From: Sphingomonas cavernae
GTDB taxonomy: Bacteria; Pseudomonadota; Alphaproteobacteria; Sphingomonadales; Sphingomonadaceae
Assembly: GCF_003590775.1 (NCBI RefSeq)
Contig: NZ_QYUM01000003.1
Span: 188,501-252,500 of the forward strand
Length of the DNA stretch: 64,000 bases
Direction: 5' to 3'
Part shown: piece by piece, positions 22,839-31,140 of the stretch
How the letters are laid out: every line of letters begins with the position of its first letter
Numbering within the stretch: position 1 is the first letter of the stretch
The notes under the pieces: model-generated
What the model was told of the DNA's origin: nothing
Seen by the model: the letters and a program-made list of their open reading frames with translations, nothing else
Databases searched by the model: none
Program-made: the position numbers and the translations under genes

Positions 22839-25291
22839 ACCTGCGCGAATACCGACAGAAGGCCGATCGTCTGGTCGATCATCTGCCCTGGGCGGCACTG
22901 GTCGCACCGGGCATCGTCCTCAACAAGGACGGCAGCTTCCAGCGCACGCTGGCGTTTCGTGGACCCGATCTGGAATCCGCGACCGAGGCCGAGCTGGTTT
23001 CGGCCTGCGCGCGCGCGAACAACGTGTTCCGCCGGTTCGGCACCGGCTGGGCATTGTTCTTCGACGCCGAGCGGCGGGAGGCGCTTGGCTATCCGGCGAG
23101 CGATTTTCCCGACGCGGCGTCATGGCTGGTTGACCAGGAGCGCCGGGCCGGGTTCGAGAATGCTGGTCAGCATTTCGAAAGCCGGTACCACCTGACGCTC
23201 CTTTATATGCCGCCAGCCGATCAGGCAGATACTGCCGGCCGTGCGCTGGTCGAACGCAGCGACAACCATAAGGGCCGCGACTGGCGGCAGGCGTTGGCAG
23301 CCTTCATCGCCGAGACCGACCGCGCATTGGATCTGCTGTCGGGATTCATGGCGCAAGTGCGGGCGCTCAACGATGCCGAAACGCTGACCTTCCTGCACGG
23401 CACGATCTCTACTCGGCGGCACGATGTCGCCCGGCCCGAGACACCCATGTATCTCGACGGGCTGCTGGCGGACACGGCACTGACCGGCGGGCTGGAGCCG
23501 AGGCTGGGCGGCGAACATCTGCGCACGCTTACCATTCTCGGTTTTCCCAATCTCAGCCGTCCCGGCATCCTCGACGCGCTCAACCATCAGGATTTCGGGT
23601 ATCGCTGGGTCACCCGCTTCGTCGCCCTCGACAAGACCGACGCGACCAAGGCGCTCACCAGGCTGCGACGTCAGTGGTTCAACAAGCGCAAGTCGATCAC
23701 CGCGCTGCTGCGCGAGGTCATGTACAATCAGCCGGCCCAGCTCCTCGACAGCGACGCCGACAACAAGATGGCCGATGCCGATCTCGCGCTGCAGGCGCTC
23801 GGCGGCGATCATGTGGCGTTTGGGCATCTGACGACGACGATCACCGTGTCGGACGTCGACCGGGCAAAGGCCGAAGACAAGGTCCGCATGGTCGAGCGGA
23901 TCGTGAACGGTCTCGGCTTCACCTGCATCCGCGAGCGCGTGAACGCAGTCGAGGCATGGCTGTCGTCGCTGCCCGGTCATGTCTACGCCAATGTCCGCCA
24001 GCCGCTCGTCCATACGCTGAACCTGGCGCACCTGATGCCGCTTTCGAGCGTTTGGGCGGGACCGGCGCGCAACGATCATCTCGACGGGCCGCCGCTGCTC
24101 TATGCGGAAACCTCGGGTTCGACGCCGTTCCGGCTCAGCACCCATGTCGGCGATGTCGGACACTTGGCTGTCGTCGGGCCAACCGGCGCGGGCAAGTCCG
24201 TGCTGCTGGCCCTGCTCGCACTTCAGTTCCGGCGTTATCCGGACGCCCAGGTCTACATCTTCGACAAGGGCTTCTCAGCCCGTGCCGCAGTGCTGGCGAT
24301 GGGCGGCGCGCATCATGCGCTCGGCCTTGGCGGCGAGCATGATGGCGAAGCCCGTGCCATATCGTTCCAGCCGCTGCGCCATATCGACCGCGGCGACGAG
24401 CGGGCCTGGGCCTCGACATGGATCGCGGCGCTCCTCGCGCATGAGCGCGTCACCGTCACGCCCGAGATCAAGGAAAGCCTGTGGTCGGCGCTGAACAGCC
24501 TTGCGACCGCACCGGTCGAGGAGCGCACGCTGACGGGGCTCGCGCTGCTGTTACAATCGACAGCGCTGCGATCGGCACTTGCCCCCTATACGTTGGAGGG
24601 GCCGTTCGGCCGGCTGCTCGACGCGGCGGAAGATGATCTCGCCATAGCGAATGTCCAGTGCTTCGAGACCGAAGCGCTGATGGGCCAGGCCGGCGTCGTG
24701 GCGCCAGTGCTCACCTATCTGTTCCACCGGCTCGAGGAACGGTTCACGGGCAAGCCCACGCTGCTGGTGCTCGACGAGGCCTGGATCTTCCTCGACCACC
24801 CGCTGTTCGCCGCGCGTATTCGCGAATGGTTGAAGACGCTGCGCAAGAAGAATGTGGCGGTGGTTTTCGCGACCCAGTCGCTTGCCGATATTGCCGATAG
24901 CAGCATTGCGCCCGCCATTATCGAGAGCTGCCCGCAGCGCATCCTGCTCCCCAATGATCGGGCGATCGAGCCGCAGGGCCGCGCCGCCTATGAGCGGTTC
25001 GGCCTCAACGACCGGCAGATCGAGCTTATCAGCCGCGCGACCCCCAAGCGGCATTATTATCTCCAGTCCGCGCGCGGCAACCGGCTGTTCGAGCTGGGGC
25101 TTGGCCCGATCGCGCTGGCGCTGTGCGGCGCATCCGATCCAGCCACGCAAGCGCGCATTGACGCCATTCTCGCCGCACATGGCCCGCGCGACTTCGCCGC
25201 CAACTTCCTCCGCGACGCGGGGCTTGAATGGGCCGGGACGCTGCTCGCCGATTTCCTTGACCGTCAGTCCGCCGAAGGAGAAAACCCATGA
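22832..25291 (+). CDS. trbE: TrbE, VirB4-type ATPase
   Basis: An 819-residue secretion ATPase. The N-terminal region reads MLNLREYRQKADRLVDHLPW, typical of TrbE. Walker A is VVGPTGAGKSVLLALLA and Walker B is LLVLDEAWIFLDHPLF, with FATQSLADIADS downstream. It energises pilus assembly at the inner membrane. The start overlaps trbD by 7 bp and the stop overlaps trbJ by 4 bp, so expression is coupled. Confidence 0.95.
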   Translation: MLNLREYRQKADRLVDHLPWAALVAPGIVLNKDGSFQRTLAFRGPDLESATEAELVSACARANNVFRRFGTGWALFFDAERREALGYPASDFPDAASWLVDQERRAGFENAGQHFESRYHLTLLYMPPADQADTAGRALVERSDNHKGRDWRQALAAFIAETDRALDLLSGFMAQVRALNDAETLTFLHGTISTRRHDVARPETPMYLDGLLADTALTGGLEPRLGGEHLRTLTILGFPNLSRPGILDALNHQDFGYRWVTRFVALDKTDATKALTRLRRQWFNKRKSITALLREVMYNQPAQLLDSDADNKMADADLALQALGGDHVAFGHLTTTITVSDVDRAKAEDKVRMVERIVNGLGFTCIRERVNAVEAWLSSLPGHVYANVRQPLVHTLNLAHLMPLSSVWAGPARNDHLDGPPLLYAETSGSTPFRLSTHVGDVGHLAVVGPTGAGKSVLLALLALQFRRYPDAQVYIFDKGFSARAAVLAMGGAHHALGLGGEHDGEARAISFQPLRHIDRGDERAWASTWIAALLAHERVTVTPEIKESLWSALNSLATAPVEERTLTGLALLLQSTALRSALAPYTLEGPFGRLLDAAEDDLAIANVQCFETEALMGQAGVVAPVLTYLFHRLEERFTGKPTLLVLDEAWIFLDHPLFAARIREWLKTLRKKNVAVVFATQSLADIADSSIAPAIIESCPQRILLPNDRAIEPQGRAAYERFGLNDRQIELISRATPKRHYYLQSARGNRLFELGLGPIALALCGASDPATQARIDAILAAHGPRDFAANFLRDAGLEWAGTLLADFLDRQSAEGENP

Positions 25292-26019
25292 AGAAATATG
25301 TCATTGCAGGGCTTCTTGGTGCCGCCGCCATCGGATCGTTCGGCGCCGGGCTTGTCGTTTCAGCCACGCCGGCCCGGGCGATCCCGGTGTTCGACGCGAG
25401 CAACTATGCGCAGAATGTGCTCACCGCCGCGCGAACGCTCCAGCAGATCAACCAGCAGATCCAGTCGCTCCAGAACGAAGCCCAAATGCTCGCCAATATG
25501 GAAAAGCATCTGAGCCGGATCGATTTCCCGCAGCTCGACCAGCTTCGCCAGAAGCTTGCAACAATCGACCGTCTGATGGGTCAGGCGCAGCGCATCGATT
25601 TCCGGGTCGATCAGCTCGACGCGAAGTTCCGTGCGCTGTTCCCCGACAGCTTCGACCAGACACTGCGACTCGACCGGCGTGTCGCCGACGCGAGGGCTAG
25701 GCTGGACACGGCGATGGCCGGGTTCCAGCAGACGATGACGGTGCAGGCGCAGGTCGTCGAGAATGTTCGCGATGATGCTCAGGTGTTGTCCGAGATCGTT
25801 GCGAAGAGCCAGGGCGCCGAGGGCGATCTGCAGGCGGCGCAAGCCACCAACCAGCTTCTCGCGCTCACCGCCAAGCAGCAATTCCAGCTCCAGCAATTGA
25901 TGGCAGCACAGTTCCGCAGCGAATCCATCGAGCAGGCGCGGCGCGTGCAGGAAGCCCAGGAAGCGCGCGCCGCGACCCGGAAATTTCTCGGCAACGGCAA
26001 GGCCTACACGCCCGATTGA
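25288..26019 (+). CDS. trbJ: TrbJ (VirB5-like) exported protein
   Basis: A 243-residue protein with a Sec signal peptide (KKYVIAGLLGAAAIGSFGAG, predicted cleavage after TPARA) and a long Gln-rich coiled coil (TLQQINQQIQSLQNEAQML). This matches P-type TrbJ/VirB5 minor pilus components. No TrbK-like entry-exclusion lipoprotein follows; the next 120 bp are non-coding. Confidence 0.92.
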   Translation: MKKYVIAGLLGAAAIGSFGAGLVVSATPARAIPVFDASNYAQNVLTAARTLQQINQQIQSLQNEAQMLANMEKHLSRIDFPQLDQLRQKLATIDRLMGQAQRIDFRVDQLDAKFRALFPDSFDQTLRLDRRVADARARLDTAMAGFQQTMTVQAQVVENVRDDAQVLSEIVAKSQGAEGDLQAAQATNQLLALTAKQQFQLQQLMAAQFRSESIEQARRVQEAQEARAATRKFLGNGKAYTPD

Positions 26020-26062
26020 GCTGAGGCGCGCCGGCGGCCGACCCCGCTGCCGGCGTCGTCTC

Positions 26063-26118
26063 GTCGCGGGGGCCGCGCGAGACCCCCCAGCGAACCGCTC
26101 GGCCTGCGGCCCCGCGAC
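26063..26118 (+). promoter_or_regulatory. GC-rich stem between trbJ and trbL
   Basis: gtcgcgggggccgc (26063-26076) pairs with gcggccccgcgac (26106-26118) with one bulged G. It fills the only gap over 100 bp in the trb run. It may be an attenuator or mRNA-stability element, or the scar of a lost trbK. Confidence 0.45.
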
Positions 26119-26141
26119 AGATACTTGAAAGGTCAACACAC

Positions 26142-27431
26142 GTGAACGACTTGGGCGTCATCGACCGATTTCTGGATGCCTTCATTCGCTACATCGATAG
26201 CGGGTTCGGGTTGCTCGGCGGCGATGTCGGTTTCCTGACCACCGTTCTGATTGGCATCGACATCACGCTTGCCGGCCTGTTCTGGGCGATGGGCGGCGAG
26301 GACGACATCATCGGCCGGTTCCTGAAGAAGATTCTTTATGTCGGCGCCTTCGCGCTGATCCTGAACAGCTTCTCGACGCTCGCCGACATCATATTCCGTT
26401 CCTTCGCCGGGCTGGGGCTGACCGCGGGCGGCGGCACGCTCTCAGCCGATGATCTCTTGAAGCCCGGTCGTCTCGCGGGCACCGGCTTCGAGGCAGCATG
26501 GCCCTTGCTCGACCAGGCATCGCAGATGCTGGGGTTCACCACCTTCTTCGACAATTTCTTGAGCATCATGGTGCTGCTGATCGCCTGGGTGCTCGTGATC
26601 TGTGCCTTCTTCATCCTCGCGGTACAGCTCTTCATCACCATACTCGAGTTCAAGCTCACCGCGCTCGCCGGTTTCGTGCTCGTGCCGTTCGCGCTGTGGA
26701 ACCGCACGTCGTTCCTTGCCGAGCGGGTGCTTGGCTCGGTCGTAACCTCAGGCATCAAGGTAATGGTGCTTGGCGTGATCGTTGGCATCGGTTCCGGGTT
26801 CTTCGCTGATTTCGTCTCGGCCCTGCAGGGCAAGCAGCCCGATATTGGACAGGCGATGAGCCTCGTGCTCGCCAGCCTCGCCTTGTTCGGCCTCGGCATC
26901 TTCGGCCCTGGCATTGCCTCGGGACTCGTCGCCGGCGCCCCGCAACTCGGCGCGGGATCGGCGGTCGGCACCGCCGCGCTCGCCGCCGGTGGGCTGGCGA
27001 TGGGCGGAGGCGCAGCCGTCGCGGCGACGCGCGGCCTCGCCGGCGCAGGTCTGGGCGCTGTCCGCGCCGGCACGACAATGGGCACAGCCGCGTCGACCGC
27101 CGCACAGCTTGGGCGAGAGACGGGCGGCAGTGCCATCGGCGGCATGGCGAGTGCTGCGAAAGGCGCGGCCACTCAGAAGATCGGGAACACTTTCGGGATC
27201 GGTGCCGCCGCCGAGCGCGGCCGCAACGCCACCTGGGCAGCGCTCAACCGTGCTGGCAGCGGCGGATCCGCCACCCCACAGCAAGCGGCATCGGACGCCG
27301 CCCCCGCATGGGCGCGGCAGCTTCACACCAGTCAGGCGGCCCGTACCCGCCGCCAAGCCGTGATCCACGCGCTGCGCGAAGGCGACCGCGGCGGCGCCGG
27401 CGCGACTCCCGATATCAAGGAAAGGGACTGA
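26142..27431 (+). CDS. trbL: TrbL (VirB6-like) polytopic membrane protein
   Basis: A 429-residue protein with a GTG start. At least six hydrophobic helices fill residues 25-270 (for example VGFLTTVLIGIDITLAGLFW and VLLIAWVLVICAFFILAVQL), followed by a Gly/Ala-rich soluble tail. This is the TrbL/VirB6 design, an inner-membrane channel component. The stop overlaps trbF by one base. Confidence 0.92.
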   Translation: MNDLGVIDRFLDAFIRYIDSGFGLLGGDVGFLTTVLIGIDITLAGLFWAMGGEDDIIGRFLKKILYVGAFALILNSFSTLADIIFRSFAGLGLTAGGGTLSADDLLKPGRLAGTGFEAAWPLLDQASQMLGFTTFFDNFLSIMVLLIAWVLVICAFFILAVQLFITILEFKLTALAGFVLVPFALWNRTSFLAERVLGSVVTSGIKVMVLGVIVGIGSGFFADFVSALQGKQPDIGQAMSLVLASLALFGLGIFGPGIASGLVAGAPQLGAGSAVGTAALAAGGLAMGGGAAVAATRGLAGAGLGAVRAGTTMGTAASTAAQLGRETGGSAIGGMASAAKGAATQKIGNTFGIGAAAERGRNATWAALNRAGSGGSATPQQAASDAAPAWARQLHTSQAARTRRQAVIHALREGDRGGAGATPDIKERD

Positions 27432-28255
27432 TGCCCATGCGATTCAAACGCGCTGTGCAACGCTATGGGCGGACGCCCGAGCCCGAGACTCCCTACCAAC
27501 GCGCAGGCCAGTTATGGGACGAGCGGATAGGGTCGGCGCGCGTCCAGGCCCGCAACTGGCGGCTGATGGCGTTCGGCGGGCTGATCCTCACGACTGGCCT
27601 TTCGGGCGCGCTTGTGTGGCAGTCGATGCAGAGCCGCGTCGTGCCCTATGTCGTCGAGGTCGACCGGCTTGGCGAGGCGCGCGCGGTTTCACTGACTGCG
27701 ACCGACTATCGCCCGACCGATCCGCAGATCGCCTGGCATCTGGCACGGTTCATTTCGAACATTCGCTCGAAATCCCTCGACCCGCTGATCATGCGCGAGA
27801 ACTGGCTCTCGGCCTATGACTACGCGACCGACCGGGGCGCCATCTTTCTCGGGGAGCATGCACGCGCCTCCGATCCGTTCGCCGATATCGGCGACAAGAC
27901 CGTGGCGGTGCAGGTGACGAGCGTGGTGCGCGCCTCGGACAACTCCTTTCAGGTCAAATGGACCGAGAGCCAGTATGATCGCGGCAGCCTGGCCGGAGTC
28001 TCGCGATGGACCGCGATCCTGACCGCGAAAGTGCGCCCGCCGCGATCCGCCGAGATACTGAGGAAAAACCCGCTCGGACTCTATGTCGCCGCGATCGACT
28101 GGAGCCGAGAACTGGACGCGCCGGCACCCGCGCCCACGCCGCCACCATTGCCTTCAGCCCCGACCGTCAACCTCCCGCTTGGCTCGCCGCTCGATCCAAC
28201 GCTCGGGCCCGAGCCGACCAATCGGCCCACTTCTTCGGAAAGGACACCGCAATGA
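27431..28255 (+). CDS. trbF: TrbF (VirB8-like) assembly protein
   Basis: A 274-residue protein with one N-terminal transmembrane helix (WRLMAFGGLILTTGLSGALVW) and a periplasmic VirB8-like domain (PYVVEVDRLGEARAV, SRWTAILTAKVRPP). The Pro-rich tail is variable. The ATG at 27431 shares a base with the trbL stop; ATG 27437 is an alternative. It nucleates the channel in the inner membrane. Confidence 0.93.
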   Translation: MPMRFKRAVQRYGRTPEPETPYQRAGQLWDERIGSARVQARNWRLMAFGGLILTTGLSGALVWQSMQSRVVPYVVEVDRLGEARAVSLTATDYRPTDPQIAWHLARFISNIRSKSLDPLIMRENWLSAYDYATDRGAIFLGEHARASDPFADIGDKTVAVQVTSVVRASDNSFQVKWTESQYDRGSLAGVSRWTAILTAKVRPPRSAEILRKNPLGLYVAAIDWSRELDAPAPAPTPPPLPSAPTVNLPLGSPLDPTLGPEPTNRPTSSERTPQ

Positions 28256-29124
28256 TGCGATCTCTTGCCCTGTCGGCATCGCTGCTGACCCTCTTGGCCG
28301 CCGGTCCGCTTTCCGCGGCTCCATCGGGCGGCGAACCTCGCGACATAGCAACGCCCGCCACGCGGATCCTGTCGGCGAACCGCGCCGCGACGCGCGAGCC
28401 GTCGAGTGCCGGCTACTTGGGCGCGATGCAGGTCTATCCCTATGCCGAAGGCGTGCTCTATCGGCTTTATACCGCCCCGGAACGCGTGACCGATATCGCG
28501 CTCCAGCCTGGCGAGACCGTCACGGCCGTGGCCGCTGGCGACACGGTGCGCTGGACCGTCGGCGACACGACGAGCGGCAGCGGTGATACGCGCCGCACGC
28601 ACATCCTCGTCAAACCATTCGCGGCCGGGCTCAGAACCAATATCGTCATCACCACCGACCGCCGCACCTATCACCTGCAACTTGAGAGTACTGTCGCGAC
28701 CGCGATGATGGCGATCTCCTGGACCTATCCGGCAGATGCGCTGCTGGCGTTGCGGCGTGCGGAAGTGGCGACACAGGCCGCAGCGCCGGTCGCAACCGGG
28801 CTTGCGATCGAAAATTTGAGTTTCGGCTATGCGATCAGCGGCGACGATCCGCGCTGGCGGCCGATCCGCGCTTTTGATGATGGACGGCAGACCTTCGTCG
28901 AGTTCCCGCCGAGCATCGCGGTCGGCGAGGTGCCGCCGCTGTTCGTGCTCGATGAAGACGGCAAGGCCAGTCTCGTCAACTATCGCATGGCCGGACGCTA
29001 TTATGTGGTCGACCGCCTGTTCGACGCTGCCGAACTCCGGCTCGGCGGGAAGCGGCAACAGACCGTCCGCATCAGTCGGCACGGTGGCGATCGGCGCGGC
29101 GGACACCGGCGGAGGGCGTCGTGA
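28252..29124 (+). CDS. trbG: TrbG (VirB9-like) outer-membrane core protein
   Basis: A 290-residue exported protein with a Sec signal (RSLALSASLLTLLAAGPLSA). VirB9/TrbG features are QVYPYAEGVLYRLYTAPERV, the beta-rich centre and the conserved C-terminal NYRMAGRYYVVDRLFDAAEL. It forms the periplasmic to outer-membrane core with TrbI. Start and stop each overlap a neighbour by 4 bp. Confidence 0.93.
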   Translation: MMRSLALSASLLTLLAAGPLSAAPSGGEPRDIATPATRILSANRAATREPSSAGYLGAMQVYPYAEGVLYRLYTAPERVTDIALQPGETVTAVAAGDTVRWTVGDTTSGSGDTRRTHILVKPFAAGLRTNIVITTDRRTYHLQLESTVATAMMAISWTYPADALLALRRAEVATQAAAPVATGLAIENLSFGYAISGDDPRWRPIRAFDDGRQTFVEFPPSIAVGEVPPLFVLDEDGKASLVNYRMAGRYYVVDRLFDAAELRLGGKRQQTVRISRHGGDRRGGHRRRAS

Positions 29125-30362
29125 GCGACCAGGCACCCGCCACAGCTTCGCCGCCGCCCAAGCTCGATCCCGAGACTTTGGTGCTGCGCGCCAGCCCTGG
29201 GCGCATGGTGCGGTTCCGGCGCGGCGCGATCATCGCGATCGCAGCGCTCGGCTCTGCCGCGATTGTCGGCACTGCCTGGATCGCTCTCAAGCCCGCGACC
29301 TTCCGTATCATCGGCGGGAACGAGGATCAGGCAGAGGTCGGCGCCAAGCCACCCGCCGAAGTGCTGGCCGGAGCGCCAAAGAGCTATGGCGATGTACCTG
29401 AACTCGGACCACCGCTTCCTGGGGACCTCGGCCGTCCGATCTTCAAGCACAACCAGGCGATCGGGGCGACTGCATCGACGGAACAAGATGAGGTCGCACA
29501 GCGCGCCGCACAGGAGGCCGAGGCCGAGCGACAGCGCCTCGCCGCCGAGCGTAAGGCCGCACGCGAGTCCGGGGTGATGATGCAGCTTGCCAGAGCGTCT
29601 TCGTCAAGCGGTACTGCCGAAGCCGCGCTGACGGATGCGCGCGTTGCAGCATTCGCCGGAGAAGTGGCCACTGGGGAGCGTCAGCCCGATCCTGGGGGCG
29701 ACCAGAACCGCCAACAGCGAAAGCTGGACTTCTTGGCCCAGCGTGATGCCAACAGTGACGTCAATCCGCACGGGCTCACACCGGCGGCTTCACCGTGGAT
29801 GTTGAGTGCGGGCAGTGTCATCGCCGCGAGCCTGATTACCGGGCTCAATTCCGATCTGCCGGGACTGGTCACGGCGCAGGTGACGGAAAATGCTTATGAC
29901 AGTGTGAGCGGGCGAACGCTGCTGATTCCGCAAGGATCGCGGCTGATCGGCAGTTATGACAGCGTGGTGGCGTTCGGACAGAAGCGGGCACTCGTCATCT
30001 GGCAGCGCATCATCCTGCCCAACGGCTCTTCGATCCGCATCGACAATGTGCCCGCCGCCGATACGCAAGGTTATGCGGGCCTAGCCGACAAGGTGGACCT
30101 GCATAGCTGGCAATTGCTCAAGGGTGTGGCGCTCTCGACGCTTCTTGGCATCGGCACCGAACTCAGCTTCGGCAGCAGCGAGAGCGACCTTGTTCGGGCG
30201 ATCCGCGAATCCACCCAGCAGAGCGGCGCGCGCGCGGGAGATCAGATCGTGATGAAGAACCTCAACGTCCAGCCGACGATTCGGGTGCGGCCAGGTTGGC
30301 CGCTCAGGGTTGTGATCCATAAGGATATTGTCCTGCGCCCATGGCGCGCGGCGGAACGCTAA
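29121..30362 (+). CDS. trbI: TrbI (VirB10-like) core protein
   Basis: A 413-residue protein with a GTG start. It has one transmembrane helix near residues 36-57 (GAIIAIAALGSAAIVGTAWI), a Glu/Arg/Ala-rich linker, and the VirB10 domain (SVIAASLITGLNSDLPGLV, LLIPQGSRLIGSYDS, GLADKVDLHSWQLLKGV). The protein spans the envelope and gates the channel. It ends the trb structural genes. Confidence 0.94.
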   Translation: MSDQAPATASPPPKLDPETLVLRASPGRMVRFRRGAIIAIAALGSAAIVGTAWIALKPATFRIIGGNEDQAEVGAKPPAEVLAGAPKSYGDVPELGPPLPGDLGRPIFKHNQAIGATASTEQDEVAQRAAQEAEAERQRLAAERKAARESGVMMQLARASSSSGTAEAALTDARVAAFAGEVATGERQPDPGGDQNRQQRKLDFLAQRDANSDVNPHGLTPAASPWMLSAGSVIAASLITGLNSDLPGLVTAQVTENAYDSVSGRTLLIPQGSRLIGSYDSVVAFGQKRALVIWQRIILPNGSSIRIDNVPAADTQGYAGLADKVDLHSWQLLKGVALSTLLGIGTELSFGSSESDLVRAIRESTQQSGARAGDQIVMKNLNVQPTIRVRPGWPLRVVIHKDIVLRPWRAAER

Positions 30363-30364
30363 TC

Positions 30365-30589
30365 ATGGCCGAGCTCAAGCTCGCCAAGCTGCCGGACCGA
30401 ACTCCGGTCAAACTGACGATCAGCGTCTCGCCCGATCTGCACCGCGCCCTCAATCAATATGCCGCGCTCTATTCCGAGATCTATGGGCAGGAGGAACCAA
30501 TCGCGGAGCTCATCCCGGCAATGCTGGGTAGCTTCCTTGAGAGTGATCGTGCCTTTGCGCGCGCACGGCAGAAGCCGCAGGTTGGCTAA
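30365..30589 (+). CDS. DUF2274 protein downstream of trbI
   Basis: A 74-residue protein matching the DUF2274 family (KLAKLPDRTPVKLTISVSPD, then LNQYAALYSEIYGQEEPIAE). The ATG at 30365 lies 2 bp after the trbI stop and gives the family's normal N-terminus. It is found at this position in Tn4371-like elements. Its short helical form suggests a small DNA-binding or adaptor protein, but its function is not known. Confidence 0.88.
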   Translation: MAELKLAKLPDRTPVKLTISVSPDLHRALNQYAALYSEIYGQEEPIAELIPAMLGSFLESDRAFARARQKPQVG

Positions 30590-30608
30590 TACGGAAAGGC
30601 CTCCGATC

Positions 30609-30830
30609 ATGAAGCGGCGACAACAGTCTCATCGTGCAACGGAGAGGGTAGAGCCAAACCTTCGGCCGATTTCGGTTCGGATCCCGGTTGCTGTCAAACT
30701 CACCGGCATAAGTCGATCCAAGCTGTACGAGCTCATCAAGGACGGGTCGCTGCAGACGGTCAAGGTGGGATCGTCGACGCTCATCCCGATCGACAGTCTC
30801 GAGCGTTTCATCGACGCAAACAGAAGCTGA
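30609..30830 (+). CDS. Excisionase-like small helix-turn-helix protein
   Basis: A 73-residue basic protein with an AlpA/MerR-type winged helix: VAVKLTGISRSKLYELIKDG followed by LQTVKVGSSTLIPIDSLERF. This is the layout of Xis/AlpA directionality factors. It is the last gene of the element, 170 bp from the tRNA-Glu attachment site, which fits a role in excision. It could also be a transcriptional regulator. The integrase it would work with is not in the window. Confidence 0.75.
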   Translation: MKRRQQSHRATERVEPNLRPISVRIPVAVKLTGISRSKLYELIKDGSLQTVKVGSSTLIPIDSLERFIDANRS

Positions 30831-30933
30831 AAGCGAATCGGCCTTCATCCGCGCGTCTGAAGCTGTGTGCTCCGGAGACGCACCCCACACGCACGTCAGC
30901 CGTCTCAGAAATCCAGCGACATCCCGGCGCGTC

Positions 30934-30955
30934 TATTGGTGATGTATTGGTGATG
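30934..30955. repeat. Tandem 11-bp direct repeat near the element end
   Basis: tattggtgatg occurs twice in immediate succession (30934-30944 and 30945-30955), between the excisionase-like gene and the tRNA. It could be an arm-type site for an integrase or Xis protein. Confidence 0.5.
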
Positions 30956-31001
30956 TTCGCGCTTTGATCTCAATCGATCGCCGCTAACCCATTGAAAAAT
31001 A

Positions 31002-31030
31002 TGGTGACCCCTACGGGAATCGAACCCGTG
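31002..31030. other. Probable attachment site (attR-like) of the ICE at the tRNA 3' end
   Basis: The last transfer/excision genes end 170 bp before the tRNA-Glu 3' end, and chromosomal recJ begins right behind the tRNA. The T-arm and acceptor stretch is the usual crossover core for tyrosine-recombinase elements. The matching copy at the other element end is outside the window, so the exact core is unknown. Confidence 0.55.
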
Positions 31031-31076
31031 TTTCAGCCGTGAAAGGGCCGCGTCCTAACCGCTAGACGAAGGGGCC
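31002..31076 (-). tRNA. tRNA-Glu (anticodon TTC), CCA encoded
   Basis: The minus-strand sequence folds as a cloverleaf: acceptor GGCCCCT/AGGGGTC with one G-T pair, D arm with TAGCGGTTAGGA, anticodon loop CTTTCAC giving TTC, and T arm GGGTTCGATTCCC. The 3' CCA is encoded at 31002-31004. The 3' end faces the ICE, and elements of this type commonly integrate into tRNA 3' ends. Confidence 0.97.
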
Positions 31077-31140
31077 TGAGCCAGAGGCGCGCCATTACGG
31101 TCTTGCGCCCGCGGGGTCAAGGCTCGGCGGCGCTCTTTTT

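Noticed and set aside
23120-24163. 347-codon minus-strand frame opposite trbE
   Set aside because: Arg/His/Gln-rich antisense shadow of trbE, typical in high-GC DNA.
30831-31001. Integrase C-terminal remnant between the xis-like gene and the tRNA
   Set aside because: A minus-strand frame reads ITNRRAGMSLDF and stops, but it runs through the tRNA and is too short to identify.
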